From assembly GCF_015999335.1 (NCBI RefSeq), contig NZ_JAEACP010000008.1, positions 1 through 64,000 of the forward strand: a DNA stretch of 64,000 bases, given 5' to 3'. This document shows, piece after piece, positions 27,416 to 38,397 of this stretch. The DNA comes from Tabrizicola soli. GTDB taxonomy: Bacteria > Pseudomonadota > Alphaproteobacteria > Rhodobacterales > Rhodobacteraceae. The notes beneath the pieces were generated by a model. It was not told the DNA's origin, ran no database searches, and saw nothing but the letters and a program-made list of their open reading frames with translations. Each line of letters begins with the position of its first letter. The first letter of the stretch is position 1. The position numbers were made by a program, and so were the translations under genes.

Positions 27416-28443
27416 TGCGCAACGCCCACCAGATGATCGCACCGCCCGCCATCCCGCGCCTCTCTCCCCCCGCGTGGGGGAGGGCCGGGGCGGGGGGTCC
27501 CGTCGCGCTGGCCCTCACCCTCCTCCTCGCCGCCCCCGCCGCCGCCGATACCTCCGCTGTGGTGCAGGACCACGCCCGTCCCGGCTATGACGCCTTCGCC
27601 AAGGCCGCCGCCACCCTCGCCACCATCGACGGTTGCAACCCCGACACCCTGCGCCCCGCCTTCCACGCCGCCTATGACGCCTGGATGCAGGTCGCCCACC
27701 TGCATCTCGGCCCGGCCGAGGCGGAAGGCCGCTCCCTCGCCATCCTCTACTGGCCCGACCCCAAGGGCCTTGGCGCCAAGGCGCAGGCCGCCCTCCTCAC
27801 CGGCACCCCCCTGACACCCGAGGCCATGGCCCAGCACTCCGTCGCCGCCCGCGGCCTCTCCGGGCTCGAGCGCCTGCTCTACCCCACCGGGACCCTGCCC
27901 GCCGATCCCTGTCCGCTGATCCAGGCCACCGCCGACGACCTTGCCCGCATGGGTGACGAGCTTACCCGCGACTGGCTTCCCTTCGGCGATCTCCTCCTCA
28001 CCGCCGGCCAGCCCGGCAACGAGAAATTCCTGAAACCGGAAGAGGCCACCCAGGCCCTCTTCACCCAACTGGCCACCGGCCTCGAATTCATCGCCGACCG
28101 CCAGATCGGCCGCCCGCTCGCCACATTCGACAAGCCCCGCCCCGACTTGGCCCAGGGCCATGCCGCAGGGCGCGGGATGCAGAACATCACCCTTTCGCTC
28201 CAGGCCCTGCGCGACCTGACGCAGAAGCTGAACCCCGACAGCCCGAAGACTCTCGCCGCCTTCGACCGCGCCATCACCCTCGCCCGGGGGATCGAGAGCA
28301 TCGACAGCATCGCCGACCCGCAGGGCTGGCTGAAGCTGGAGATCCTGCAACAGGCGGTCCGTGCCGCCCGCGACACCGCCGTTGCGGAACTCGGCCCCGC
28401 CCTTGGGGTGGAACTCGGCTTCAACTCGCAGGATGGTGACTGA
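27415..28443 (+). CDS. Second imelysin family protein
   Basis: A 342-residue exported protein paralogous to the imelysin at 23535. It has an unusually long N-terminal region before the hydrophobic core (GPVALALTLLLAAPAAA, about residues 29-45), so the signal peptide is of the long n-region type or the true start is further in. The imelysin features are AFHAAYDAWMQVAHLHLGPAEAEGRSLAILYWPDPKG and ARGLSGLERLLYP, where the usual GxHxxE motif is altered. It is coupled to the genes on both sides by TGATG overlaps. A variant metal site may mean a different role from the first copy. Confidence 0.85.
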   Translation: MRNAHQMIAPPAIPRLSPPAWGRAGAGGPVALALTLLLAAPAAADTSAVVQDHARPGYDAFAKAAATLATIDGCNPDTLRPAFHAAYDAWMQVAHLHLGPAEAEGRSLAILYWPDPKGLGAKAQAALLTGTPLTPEAMAQHSVAARGLSGLERLLYPTGTLPADPCPLIQATADDLARMGDELTRDWLPFGDLLLTAGQPGNEKFLKPEEATQALFTQLATGLEFIADRQIGRPLATFDKPRPDLAQGHAAGRGMQNITLSLQALRDLTQKLNPDSPKTLAAFDRAITLARGIESIDSIADPQGWLKLEILQQAVRAARDTAVAELGPALGVELGFNSQDGD

Positions 28444-29489
28444 TGCAACGCCGCGCCTTTCTCGCCACCCTGGCCGCCAGCCTGACCCCGCGCCTCACCT
28501 GGGCCGATGTCGGCGCACCCGCCTTCCTCGCCGCCGGCAAACAGGGAGAGGACTTCTTCCTGCACGGCCTCACCGCCCGCGGCGAATCGCTTTTCCAGCT
28601 TCCCCTCCCCGGCCGCGGCCACGCCGCCGCCGCCCATCCCAAGATGGCCGAGGCCGTGGCCTTCGCGCGCCGCCCCGGCACCTTCGCCCTGGTGATCGAC
28701 TGCGCCACCGGCGAGACCCGCCACCGGCTGACCCCGCCCGACGGCATGCAGTTCAACGGCCACGGCGCCTATACGCTGGACGGCACGCTCCTGATGACCT
28801 CCGAAGTCGTGGCCGAGACCTCCGAGGGCCGGATCGGCCTCTGGGACACCGCGCGCTACAGCCGCCTCACCGACTGGCCCAGCCACGGCATCGGTCCGCA
28901 TGAGATCAAGCGCCTCGCCGACGGCCGCCTTGCCGTCGCCAATGGCGGGATCCAGACCGATCCGGTGGACCGCGCCAAGCTGAACATCCCCGACATGCGG
29001 CCGAACCTGACGCTCCTGTCCGCCGAGGGCGCTCTCCTCGACCAGATCGAGCTTGCCGACCTCCGCCAGAACTCGATCCGCCACCTCGCCCTGCACGGCG
29101 ACACCATCGCCTTCGCCATGCAATGGGAGGGCGACCCCGCCGAACCCGTGCCGCAGCTCGGCCTCTGGACCCCCGGCAGCGCCGCCGTCCTCTGCGCCCC
29201 GCCCGAGGCCGAGGCCTTCACGATGCAAGGCTACGCCGGCTCCATCGCCACCACGGCAGAGCGCATCCTGATCACCTCCCCCAGGGGTGGCGCGCTGATG
29301 CTCTTCGACACGGGCGGCAGCCACCGGGCCACCCACCACCGTCCCGATCTCTGCGGCGCGGCGGCCAGCGGCGATGCCTTCACCGTCACCGACGGCAACG
29401 GTGCGATCTGGTCCGCCAGCGACGATGCCCTCACCCCCCTCACCGCCAACCCGACGCAATGGGACAACCACCTCGTCGCCCTCACCTGA
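28443..29489 (+). CDS. DUF1513 domain beta-propeller-like protein
   Basis: A 348-residue protein beginning MQRRAFLATLAASLTPRLTWA, a twin-arginine-type signal peptide. The mature part has the DUF1513 layout: SLFQLPLPGRGHAAAAHPKMAEAVAFARRPGTFALVID, NGHGAYTLDGTLLMTSE, GIGPHEIKRLADGRLAVANGGIQTDP and NSIRHLALHGDTIAFAMQWEGDP. It probably folds as a beta-propeller in the periplasm. It is the last gene of the di-heme/imelysin/DUF1513 operon, a combination repeatedly seen in marine and photosynthetic alphaproteobacteria. Function unknown, presumably iron-related. Confidence 0.88.
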   Translation: MQRRAFLATLAASLTPRLTWADVGAPAFLAAGKQGEDFFLHGLTARGESLFQLPLPGRGHAAAAHPKMAEAVAFARRPGTFALVIDCATGETRHRLTPPDGMQFNGHGAYTLDGTLLMTSEVVAETSEGRIGLWDTARYSRLTDWPSHGIGPHEIKRLADGRLAVANGGIQTDPVDRAKLNIPDMRPNLTLLSAEGALLDQIELADLRQNSIRHLALHGDTIAFAMQWEGDPAEPVPQLGLWTPGSAAVLCAPPEAEAFTMQGYAGSIATTAERILITSPRGGALMLFDTGGSHRATHHRPDLCGAAASGDAFTVTDGNGAIWSASDDALTPLTANPTQWDNHLVALT

Positions 29490-29498
29490 CCCCTCGTA

Positions 29499-29517
29499 GG
29501 GTGCGCTACAGCGCACC
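29499..29517. repeat. Short palindromic repeat GGGTGCGCTACAGCGCACC, copy 2
   Basis: Identical over 19 bp to the copy at 25678-25696. It starts ten bases after the DUF1513 stop, so copies 1 and 2 flank the di-heme/imelysin/DUF1513 operon exactly. Confidence 0.75.
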
Positions 29518-29818
29518 GTGCCACGCCGCCCCCCCCGGTCCCCCCTCACACTGGTGCGAATATCCTCCGGGGGTTTGGCGGGCGAAGCACCCCCAACGCC
29601 CGAGCCGGTTGGCCGCAGGCCAGAGACGAGAGAAATGGCTCGCGCGCCAGCACTCGATTTCCGAAGCGCCCCTACCCACACGCCGCCGAAGACCCGCACC
29701 CCTTTCCCCAGGGTCAGGTCACGGGCAAGCAGGTACTGCAAGAGTAAAGGAACCCCTAACGCTCGCCGACAACCTATTGATTTCGCTGAACTCGAAACCC
29801 CGCCACGCGTGGACAGCC
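29518..29818. other. Intergenic region with REP-like sequence
   Basis: No gene is supported. The stretch GGTGCGAATATCCTCCGGGG at about 29551-29570, followed by facing G and C runs (29565-29592), resembles a repetitive extragenic element common in Rhodobacteraceae; no second copy lies in this window. CCACGCGTGG at 29803-29812 is a perfect 10-bp palindrome just past the mtaB stop. Confidence 0.4.
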
Positions 29819-31077
<1,259 letters not shown>

Positions 31078-31081
<4 letters not shown>

Positions 31082-31914
31082 CGGTGCGCCGCCACGAACC
31101 CGGGCGAAAGCACCCCGTCGAACACCCGCGCCACCGGGCCGGTCAGCCAGACGCCATCCTCGCGCCAGTCGACCTCCAGCGTGCCGCCATCCGCCTCCAG
31201 CACCACATGCCGCCCGGTCAGGCCCCGCAGATGCGCCGCCACGGCCGTGGCACAGGCCCCCGAGCCGCAGGCGAGCGTGATTCCCGTCCCCCGCTCCCAC
31301 ACCCGCATCCGCAGGTGGTCGGGGCCGATCAGCGAGGCGAACTCGACATTCGTGCGCTGCGGGAAGAGGGGGTCACGTTCATGCCCCGGCCCGACACCGG
31401 CAAGGTCCACCGCCTCGGCATCGGGGACGAAGCGGATGCAATGCGGGTTGCCCATGCCGATCGCCACCGGATCGCCCGCAAGGGGCAGGTGCAGGGTATC
31501 GACCGCCTGCGCCAGCGGCACCTCGCGCCAATCGCGCTGGGGGGGTCCCATGTTCACGGAGACTCGTCCATCCGCCAGCCGCTCGGCCCGCAACGTCCCG
31601 CGCGCGGTGACCAGCGTCACCCGGTCCACCCCCAGCCCGCGCATCACATGGTCGGAGACGCAGCGCGTCGCGTTGCCGCAAGCCCCGGCCTGAGAGCCGT
31701 CGCTGTTCCAGAACACCAACCCGAAATCGGCGCTGTCCGAGGTAGTGATCTCGGCCAGCTGGTCGAAGCCCACGCCGCGATTCCGGTCGCCGATGGCCCG
31801 GGCAAGGCCGGGCGTCATCACCGCCCCGCGCCCGCGCGAGTCGATCACCACGAAGTCGTTGCCCGCACCGTGCATTTTCATGAACGGCAGGCCGGATTGC
31901 GAGAGACTATCCAT
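31078..31914 (-). CDS. dapF: Diaminopimelate epimerase
   Basis: A 278-residue enzyme that converts LL- to meso-diaminopimelate for lysine and peptidoglycan. The two catalytic cysteines are in [10 protein letters not shown] and [11 protein letters not shown], in the two pseudo-symmetric halves. Other hallmarks are [12 protein letters not shown] and [11 protein letters not shown]. Two adjacent ATGs (31917 and 31914) could start it; neither has a strong ribosome site, and the frame is open to 31995. First gene of the dapF-mtaB operon. Confidence 0.96.
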
Positions 31915-31972
31915 CATGCCCCGGCATATACGCCCAAGCTCCAAGTTTTGCCAGTGCCGCACGTTTTTGCCC

Positions 31973-32001
31973 TTGACCCCCGCCACGGGCGTCACTAATC
32001 A
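31973..32001 (+). promoter_or_regulatory. Promoter of tRNA-Lys
   Basis: A -35 TTGACC at 31973-31978 and a -10 TAATCA at 31996-32001 with 17-nt spacing, 12 nt before the tRNA. A near-consensus housekeeping promoter. Confidence 0.7.
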
Positions 32002-32012
32002 GCCGCCTCGTG

Positions 32013-32088
32013 GGGCCGGTAGCTCAGTTGGTAGAGCAGCTGACTTTTAATCAGCGGGTCACAGGTTCGAATCCTGTCCGGCTCACCA
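32013..32088 (+). tRNA. tRNA-Lys (anticodon UUU)
   Basis: 76 nt with encoded CCA. The acceptor stem GGGCCGG pairs with CCGGCTC (one G-U). The anticodon arm is GCTGA-CTTTTAA-TCAGC with TTT at positions 34-36, and the T-arm is ACAGG-TTCGAAT-CCTGT. All four arms fold canonically. Confidence 0.97.
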
Positions 32089-32095
32089 CCCACGC

Positions 32096-32135
32096 CAAAA
32101 GGCCCGGGTCTCGCGATCCGGCCTTTTGCATTTTG
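32096..32135. terminator. Terminator between tRNA-Lys and the convergent winged-helix gene
   Basis: CAAAAGGCC at 32096-32104 pairs with GGCCTTTTG at 32120-32128, extended by inner GC pairs, and is followed by CATTTT. The A/T ends make it usable from both strands. Confidence 0.75.
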
Positions 32136-32141
32136 GGGCTG

Positions 32142-32846
32142 TCAGATCATCTTGATCGTATCCTTGCCCACCGCCAGCACATAGCCGCGGCGGGCGATGG
32201 TCTTGACCAGAAGCTCGGACACCAGTTGGTTGCCAAGCGCGTCGCGCAGGCGCTTGACCCGGGTCGCGCCGGCGGCTTCTTCGCAGTCGGATTCGTTGCG
32301 ACCGGAAATCACCGCCTCGATCTGGGCGCCGGTCAGGACCTCGTCGTCCATCCGTGCCTCGGCCAGGACGGAAAGCGTCTCGAGCGCGGCCTCGGTCAGC
32401 TGGAACTCCATGTCGTTGATATAGACCGCCCTCGCCTCGCGGCTGATCATCAGGCTGGCGACCTGGATGCCCGCGCGCTGGATCGCCGAGATCCGGCGGT
32501 TCAGGGCCACGATCATCACCAGGAAGACGAGCGCGGCAATCAGCATGGCGGTCGAAAACAGCAACAGCACGAAGATCACCATGCGGTAGCTGGTCAGCAC
32601 CTCGGAAAAGGCGGTGCCGGACTGGGCCAGGATCTCCAGCAGCTTGATCTCGGCGCCGGTGGTCAGGTCATTGTTCTCGACGAACAGCCGTTCGACGCGC
32701 GCGTTGAAGGCGTTGGCGTCGGGCAGGTTCAGGAACAGGAACAGAGCTGCGGCCAGCAGGATCAGGACGATGGCGGCAATTCCGAAGGCAACCACGCGGT
32801 TGCCGGCCTTGAGACTGTCAGTAACGGAGGAAGTAGGCTCCGGCAC
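32142..32846 (-). CDS. Membrane protein with a C-terminal winged-helix-like DNA-binding domain
   Basis: A 234-residue protein with two membrane helices (about residues 20-40 and 88-112) enclosing an extracytoplasmic loop. The cytoplasmic C-terminal domain MEFQLTEAALETLSVLAEARMDDEVLTGAQIEAVISGR...GATRVKRLRDALGNQLVSELLVKTIARRGYVLA resembles the OmpR/ToxR-type winged helix. The order is inverted relative to ToxR/CadC, where the DNA-binding domain is N-terminal. The start is taken as the GTG at 32846, preceded by AAAGGAAAG; a TTG at 32864 also exists. It overlaps the upstream gene by 29 bases. A membrane-bound one-component regulator is inference. Confidence 0.68.
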   Translation of the reverse strand: MPEPTSSVTDSLKAGNRVVAFGIAAIVLILLAAALFLFLNLPDANAFNARVERLFVENNDLTTGAEIKLLEILAQSGTAFSEVLTSYRMVIFVLLLFSTAMLIAALVFLVMIVALNRRISAIQRAGIQVASLMISREARAVYINDMEFQLTEAALETLSVLAEARMDDEVLTGAQIEAVISGRNESDCEEAAGATRVKRLRDALGNQLVSELLVKTIARRGYVLAVGKDTIKMI

Positions 32847-33102
32847 TCGCTTTCCTTTCCTCAAGCCCTTCGGGGCCGAATGTGGACAGAACGGTCAGCA
32901 AGGTCCAGCCATCGGCGGCCAGCCTGGGCGCAAGTTCGCCTTCGGCGGCGCCGGGGCTGCAATTGCCGTCCGACACTTGCGCCACACCGTAATGCAGCTT
33001 GAGGGGCTCGTCACGCTTGGCCTTGTAATCGGCGTAGCATTCCGCCGCAGCCGGGCCGGCGAGGACCAGGGCAAGGGCGGCGGAAAGAAGCAGTCGGGTC
33101 AT
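32818..33102 (-). CDS. Small exported protein of unknown function, 94 aa
   Basis: No named family recognised. Signal peptide MTRLLLSAALALVLAGPAAA is followed by a 74-residue mature domain with two cysteines (ECYADYKAKRDEPLKLHYGVAQVSDGNCSPG) that could form a disulfide, then LAPRLAADGWTLLTVLSTFGPEGLEERKASAGAYFLRY. It shares 29 bases with the downstream winged-helix gene and is probably co-transcribed with it; it may be its periplasmic partner. Confidence 0.75.
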   Translation of the reverse strand: MTRLLLSAALALVLAGPAAAECYADYKAKRDEPLKLHYGVAQVSDGNCSPGAAEGELAPRLAADGWTLLTVLSTFGPEGLEERKASAGAYFLRY

Positions 33103-33160
33103 GTTCGGCTCCGGGTTGGGGCGGCTGGCCCCGATGCGGCGAAGATGCTCGCGGATTCGC

Positions 33161-33175
33161 TGATATTCAATATCA
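33161..33175. promoter_or_regulatory. Perfect 15-bp palindrome TGATATTCAATATCA, possible operator
   Basis: 7-bp arms around a central C, in the 221-bp gap between two divergent exported-protein genes (starts at 33102 on minus and 33324 on plus). It is A/T-rich in a GC-rich setting. It does not fit the FnrL box (TTGAT-N4-ATCAA). The binding protein is unknown; the membrane winged-helix protein encoded next door is a candidate by position only. Confidence 0.4.
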
Positions 33176-33323
33176 TGGCGATTTTTCCGGCGCTGCTATG
33201 GGATAACAGTCGCAGCATGGGCGGGTGTTATGCCCTAGCGCCGGGGCGATATTGCTTACGTCGGGATCTCGGCGCGAGGCTTGATCGACAGGTCGCAGGA
33301 CCGCAAGCCAGAAGGAGGCCGCC

Positions 33324-33791
33324 ATGACCCCGATGTTCCGCAGCGCCGCCGTTCGCATCGCCTCGCATGGGGTGGCCGAGCGTGGCATCCAGCCCCGCCG
33401 CTTTGCCAGCGCCCTGACCGCCGGGGCGCTTGCCCTGGCGCTGGTCCTGGGGGCGGCGATCCCGGCGAAGGCCGACAAGAAGGATGACCTGACCAAGGCG
33501 CTGATCGCGGCGCTGGTGGTGGGCGCCATCGCACATGAGCTGAAAGACGACGACAGGCCCGGCAAGGCGCATTCCGTGAAGCGACCGCGCGTGCCGGCGG
33601 TCTGCGCCATCTCGATCGACGGGGCGCAGCGGTCGGTCACCCTGTTCTCCGAACATTGCATGCGGCGCGAGGGATTCGATTACCGCCTGCCGCGCGACTG
33701 CGCCAACCGGGCCCGGATCTTCGGCCGCGACGACCGGGTCTACAGCGCCGAATGCCTGCGCGACGCGGGCTTCCGCGTCACGGGGCGCTGA
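33324..33791 (+). CDS. Exported protein of unknown function, 155 aa
   Basis: No family recognised. A long basic n-region (about 28 residues) leads into a hydrophobic core ALTAGALALALVLGAAIPAKA, so the signal peptide is long or the start is further in. The mature domain has a short hydrophobic stretch (LIAALVVGAIAHEL) and four cysteines near the C-terminus (AVCAISIDG, EHCMRREG, RDCANRAR, AECLRDAGF), probably two disulfides. The ATG follows AGGAGG. It is transcribed away from the palindrome at 33161 and ends at a strong terminator. Confidence 0.7.
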   Translation: MTPMFRSAAVRIASHGVAERGIQPRRFASALTAGALALALVLGAAIPAKADKKDDLTKALIAALVVGAIAHELKDDDRPGKAHSVKRPRVPAVCAISIDGAQRSVTLFSEHCMRREGFDYRLPRDCANRARIFGRDDRVYSAECLRDAGFRVTGR

Positions 33792-33829
33792 GGGAACAGG
33801 GCGGGGTTGCCCTTGACCCCGCCCGCTTT

Positions 33830-33867
33830 GGGGGACGGAGGGGTGAGCAGCCTTCGTCCCCCTTTTT
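33830..33867 (+). terminator. Intrinsic terminator before rnhB
   Basis: GGGGGACG (33830-33837) pairs with CGTCCCCC (33855-33862) and is followed by five T residues. A second GC hairpin (33799-33807 with 33816-33824) lies just upstream. Confidence 0.8.
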
Positions 33868-33897
33868 CCGCGCGCGCATCCACGCTAGTGCTGCCAT

Positions 33898-34528
33898 ATG
33901 GCGCGCATCCCTCCCAGCTTCCTGCATGAGACCGAAATCCTCTCTCGTGGCATTGTCCGCGTGGTGGGTGTGGACGAGGCCGGTCGCGGCCCGCTGGCCG
34001 GGCCGGTGACGGCCGCGGCGGTGCGGCTGGACCCGGCGCGGATCCCGAAGGGGCTGGACGATTCCAAGGTCCTGCCCGCAGCAAGGCGCGAGGCCCTGTT
34101 CGTCGAGATCATGGAACTGGCCGAGGTCAGCGTCGCCCATGCCACGGTCGAGGAGATCGACCAGCTGAACATCCTGCGCGCCAGCCACCTGGCGATGGAG
34201 CGGGCGGTGGCGGCACTTTCGGCGGACCATGCGCTGATCGACGGCAACATGATTCCGCGCGGACTGGCCTGCGCGGCGACCGCGATCGTGAAGGGCGACG
34301 CGCTGTGCCTGTCGATCGCGGCGGCCTCGATCGTGGCCAAGGTGACGCGGGACCGGATCATGGTGGATTTGGCGCAACAGCACCCCGGCTATGGCTGGGA
34401 AACCAACGCCGGATACCCGACGCCCGACCATCTGACCGCGCTTCTAGATCTTGGCGTGACCCCTTGGCATAGGCGTTCGTTCAGGCCCGTCCACAATATC
34501 TTGTATCAAGATGTTTCTGTAACCTCTT

Positions 34529-34530
<2 letters not shown>
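33898..34530 (+). CDS. rnhB: Ribonuclease HII
   Basis: A 210-residue type 2 RNase H that cuts at ribonucleotides in DNA. The active-site signature [16 protein letters not shown] supplies Asp and Glu; the other acidic ligands are in [11 protein letters not shown] and KVTRDRIM. The C-terminal part [34 protein letters not shown] is typical of HII. It ends 88 bp before ccrM and the two are probably linked in the cell-cycle module seen in other alphaproteobacteria. Confidence 0.96.
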
Positions 34531-35737
<1,207 letters not shown>

Positions 35738-35785
35738 ACATACGGAACACGCCTGTCCCCTGGACCGCCTGGGGGACACCTTGAC

Positions 35786-35815
35786 CCCCGCCGTGATGTC
35801 ACGGCGGGGTTTTTT
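35786..35815. terminator. Strong intrinsic terminator of ccrM, overlapping the end of the convergent gene
   Basis: An 11-bp perfect stem (35786-35796 with 35799-35809) with a 2-nt centre, followed by six T residues (35810-35815). The right arm contains the stop codon (35799-35801) of the minus-strand GtrA/GT-C gene. Confidence 0.92.
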
Positions 35816-37664
35816 CAGTGTGGCGCAGGAAATACAGGAAACGCCCGGTGGCTGCGACCTGCCTGTATTCGGCCAGGATCGGGGGCCAGGCCGGATTCCC
35901 GGCCATGAAGGCGAGCCAGTCGAAGCCGGGCCGGTCGAAATAACCCGAACTGCGGTCGACGATCATCAGCTGGGGCCGGTTGCGCTTCATGTCGCGGAGG
36001 ATGTCGCTGCGATTGCGGGCCGCGATCCGGCGCAGGGGCTCGCAATGGTCAGGCGCGACCCGGCACTCGGGCGTCTCCAGCCGGTTGATCGCGCCGGGCA
36101 CCAGCCATTGCGAAGAATACCCGCTGGCCCAACTGGTCCCGAGCGCCAGCGCCACTGGAGGGCCGGTATAGACATGGCTGCTGAGGGTGATCACGCCGTC
36201 GAAGGGCCCGAGACCCTCCACAGCCGCGACGATTTCGGTTACGGCCGGGTAGCGGTAGAACCCTTTCTGCACACCACCCAGCCAGACCGCCAGCACGGTG
36301 ACGAGTGACAGGACAGCCTGAGCCGTTGCAACGCGTGAGCGCAGCAAAATCAAGCAGCAGGCGATGGAGGAAAAGGCCAGGAACGGAACCTTGTGGTAGC
36401 TGAACCCGGTGCCCTGCAACAGGTACGAGGCCAGGCCGCCTGCGGCGAGGGCGGCAAAGACCCGCGCCGGACGATCCATGCCTTGACGGCGCCATGCAAC
36501 TGCAAACGTCAGGACCACCAGACCCAGCAGGATGTCGATGCGGGACAGGACGGTGAACAGTGACTTGGCATAGGCACCGTAGACCTGCAGCGCAAGGGCG
36601 ACGGTATCGGTGAAATAGGCCGGATGCTGCACCCGGACGAAGGCGATGTAGGCGAGGCCCGCCAACAGGAAAACCAGATTGGCGGGCGCGAGAACCGGGC
36701 GGAGCGAGCGGCGTTCAATGCAGTTCAGTGCAGTTACAGCAAGAGGCAGCAGAACGAAGTGCGGCTTCAGGCACATGCCCACAGCGGCGAACAGCGCGCT
36801 GGCCAGCGTGCTCGCCCGTGTCGCGCCGCGCGGCAGGGCTTCGGTCAGGGCCCAGGGCAGGAAGCTCAGGACCAGGGTCTGGTCGCGCTGACCCAAACCG
36901 TTCAGCGAGGGGAGCATGACGGCAAGGAAAGTGACCACAAGAAGCAGCGCCCTTTGGCCCTGCGTCAGCCCGCCGTCCCGGCGCAGCAGTGCTGCGGACC
37001 AGGTCAGGCTGGCGAAAAGCAGTAACGCCACGGCGAGGTAATGCCCGTTCGTGTCGCTCACCCCAAGCGCATCGGCGATCCACAGCGTCGGCAAGGTGAG
37101 ATAGAAATTCAGCGGCGGATTGACCTCCACCAGGTCGGTATAGAGCTCCGCCCCCGCCTGCCAGGCCCGCGAGGCAACCAGATACCAGGCGACATCATGG
37201 TTCGCGGGCCGGTCCCAGAACACCGCCGCAACCGCCAGCGCCAGCAATGCGCAGAGCATCAGATCGCCCAGAGGGAGCGGCACGGCCTCCCCGTGCCCAT
37301 CGAATACCCAGAACCGCATCGCCAGATAGCTTGCGGCCGGGACCACAAGCGCGACGGCTGCCATGACAACCGGCAGGCCAAGACCCAGGACCGTAGTCCC
37401 CAGCGCGACGGTCGCGCTGCTGGTGGCCAACGCCAGAATGGCCTGCACCGCGAAGCGCAGGAATTGCGGGATCGAGGCCGCCCGCCGCGAAAAGGTGAAG
37501 CGGGCATGGCCGAAGTAGGACAGGAGGACCGAGGCAAGGAAGCCTGCGAGATTGGCCCCCTGCGGCTGGAACCCAAGCACAGCCCCGGCGGCCAGCGCGA
37601 CCAGCACATGCGCAAGTGTGGCGAGGCCGCCCACCCCGCCGAAGCGGATCAGCTGGCCCAGCAT
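35799..37664 (-). CDS. Fusion of a GtrA-type flippase domain and a GT-C membrane glycosyltransferase
   Basis: A 621-residue multi-spanning protein. Residues 1-122 are a GtrA domain (FGGVGGLATLAHVLVALAAG, SYFGHARFTFSR, RFWVFDG) with four helices, the family proposed to flip undecaprenyl-linked sugars. From about 130 a GT-C transferase follows, with the first-loop aspartate Asp157 in NHDVAWYL and LYTDLVEVNPPLNFYL with Glu180, like ArnT/PMT enzymes that take lipid-linked sugars on the periplasmic side. Normally these are separate genes. The ATG at 37664 begins the standard GtrA start; the frame is open to 37811. Follows the methyltransferase gene by seven bases. Confidence 0.82.
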   Translation of the reverse strand: MLGQLIRFGGVGGLATLAHVLVALAAGAVLGFQPQGANLAGFLASVLLSYFGHARFTFSRRAASIPQFLRFAVQAILALATSSATVALGTTVLGLGLPVVMAAVALVVPAASYLAMRFWVFDGHGEAVPLPLGDLMLCALLALAVAAVFWDRPANHDVAWYLVASRAWQAGAELYTDLVEVNPPLNFYLTLPTLWIADALGVSDTNGHYLAVALLLFASLTWSAALLRRDGGLTQGQRALLLVVTFLAVMLPSLNGLGQRDQTLVLSFLPWALTEALPRGATRASTLASALFAAVGMCLKPHFVLLPLAVTALNCIERRSLRPVLAPANLVFLLAGLAYIAFVRVQHPAYFTDTVALALQVYGAYAKSLFTVLSRIDILLGLVVLTFAVAWRRQGMDRPARVFAALAAGGLASYLLQGTGFSYHKVPFLAFSSIACCLILLRSRVATAQAVLSLVTVLAVWLGGVQKGFYRYPAVTEIVAAVEGLGPFDGVITLSSHVYTGPPVALALGTSWASGYSSQWLVPGAINRLETPECRVAPDHCEPLRRIAARNRSDILRDMKRNRPQLMIVDRSSGYFDRPGFDWLAFMAGNPAWPPILAEYRQVAATGRFLYFLRHTEKTPP

Positions 37665-37671
37665 TGCCCGT

Positions 37672-38397
37672 TCACGCCTTCTCCAGCACGGCCGCGAGTG
37701 AGAGGCCGACCGGCAGGCGCACCCGGCCGAGAAGGTGACGCTCGACCCCGAAGATGCGGGCGAGGACCGCGTTGGCCCAACCGGCGGGCATCTGGTCGTC
37801 CGGCACCTCACTGCCGGTCAGCCGCTTTGCCGCCCGCGCCGCGACGGCCAGCGGAAAGAGGAAGAAGTTGAAATAGCTGGCATAGCAAACCCTCAGCCCG
37901 GCCTTCTGCGCCGCTGCGTCCAGGCTGGCCTTGGTATAGCGCCGGAAATGGTGGTGCCTCACGTCATGGCCCGACCAGAGGAAGGGGAAGGCCGGGACCG
38001 TCACCAGAAGCTTGCCGCCCTCGCCCAGGCGGCCGCCAAGCGCGGCCAGTGAAGCGACGTCGTCCTCGACATGCTCCAGCACGTCGAAAAGGCCGATCAG
38101 ATCATAGCGCCGATCGTCGAAGGGGAGGATGTCGGGCAGGGCCCCGAAGGGGATGTTCAGGCCGGATTTCTCGACCGCCTTCTGGCGCGCGGGCTCATGG
38201 AATTCGAACGCGTCGACCTGTCCGAACCGGCGCAGCATCTGCAGGTTGCCGCCGCTGCCACAGCCGGCCTCGAGGATGCGGGCCGGGCGCTTGCCCAAGG
38301 TGCGGTCGATCAGGCTTTCGATGATCGCGCGGCGGGCGACGAACCACCAGTGGCGCGATTCCAGTTCGTTCATGCGGTCGTAGACGACATGTTCCAT
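37672..38397 (-). CDS. Class I SAM-dependent methyltransferase
   Basis: A 241-residue methyltransferase with the SAM motif ARILEAGCGSGGNLQML (residues about 39-55), DLIGLFDVLEHVEDDVASLAAL and the UbiG/Methyltransf_11-like block GGKLLVTVPAFPFLWSGHDVRHHHFRRYTKASL. A hydrophobic patch near residue 175 (YFNFFLFPLAVAA) suggests membrane contact. It lies between two glycan genes, so it may methylate a sugar or lipid-linked precursor; this is inference. It starts directly after the GT2 stop, with no gap. Confidence 0.85.
   Translation of the reverse strand: MEHVVYDRMNELESRHWWFVARRAIIESLIDRTLGKRPARILEAGCGSGGNLQMLRRFGQVDAFEFHEPARQKAVEKSGLNIPFGALPDILPFDDRRYDLIGLFDVLEHVEDDVASLAALGGRLGEGGKLLVTVPAFPFLWSGHDVRHHHFRRYTKASLDAAAQKAGLRVCYASYFNFFLFPLAVAARAAKRLTGSEVPDDQMPAGWANAVLARIFGVERHLLGRVRLPVGLSLAAVLEKA

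Noticed and set aside
33161-33175. FnrL/CRP site at the TGATATTCAATATCA palindrome
   Set aside because: The spacing and half-sites do not fit TTGAT-N4-ATCAA; kept only as an operator of unknown protein.
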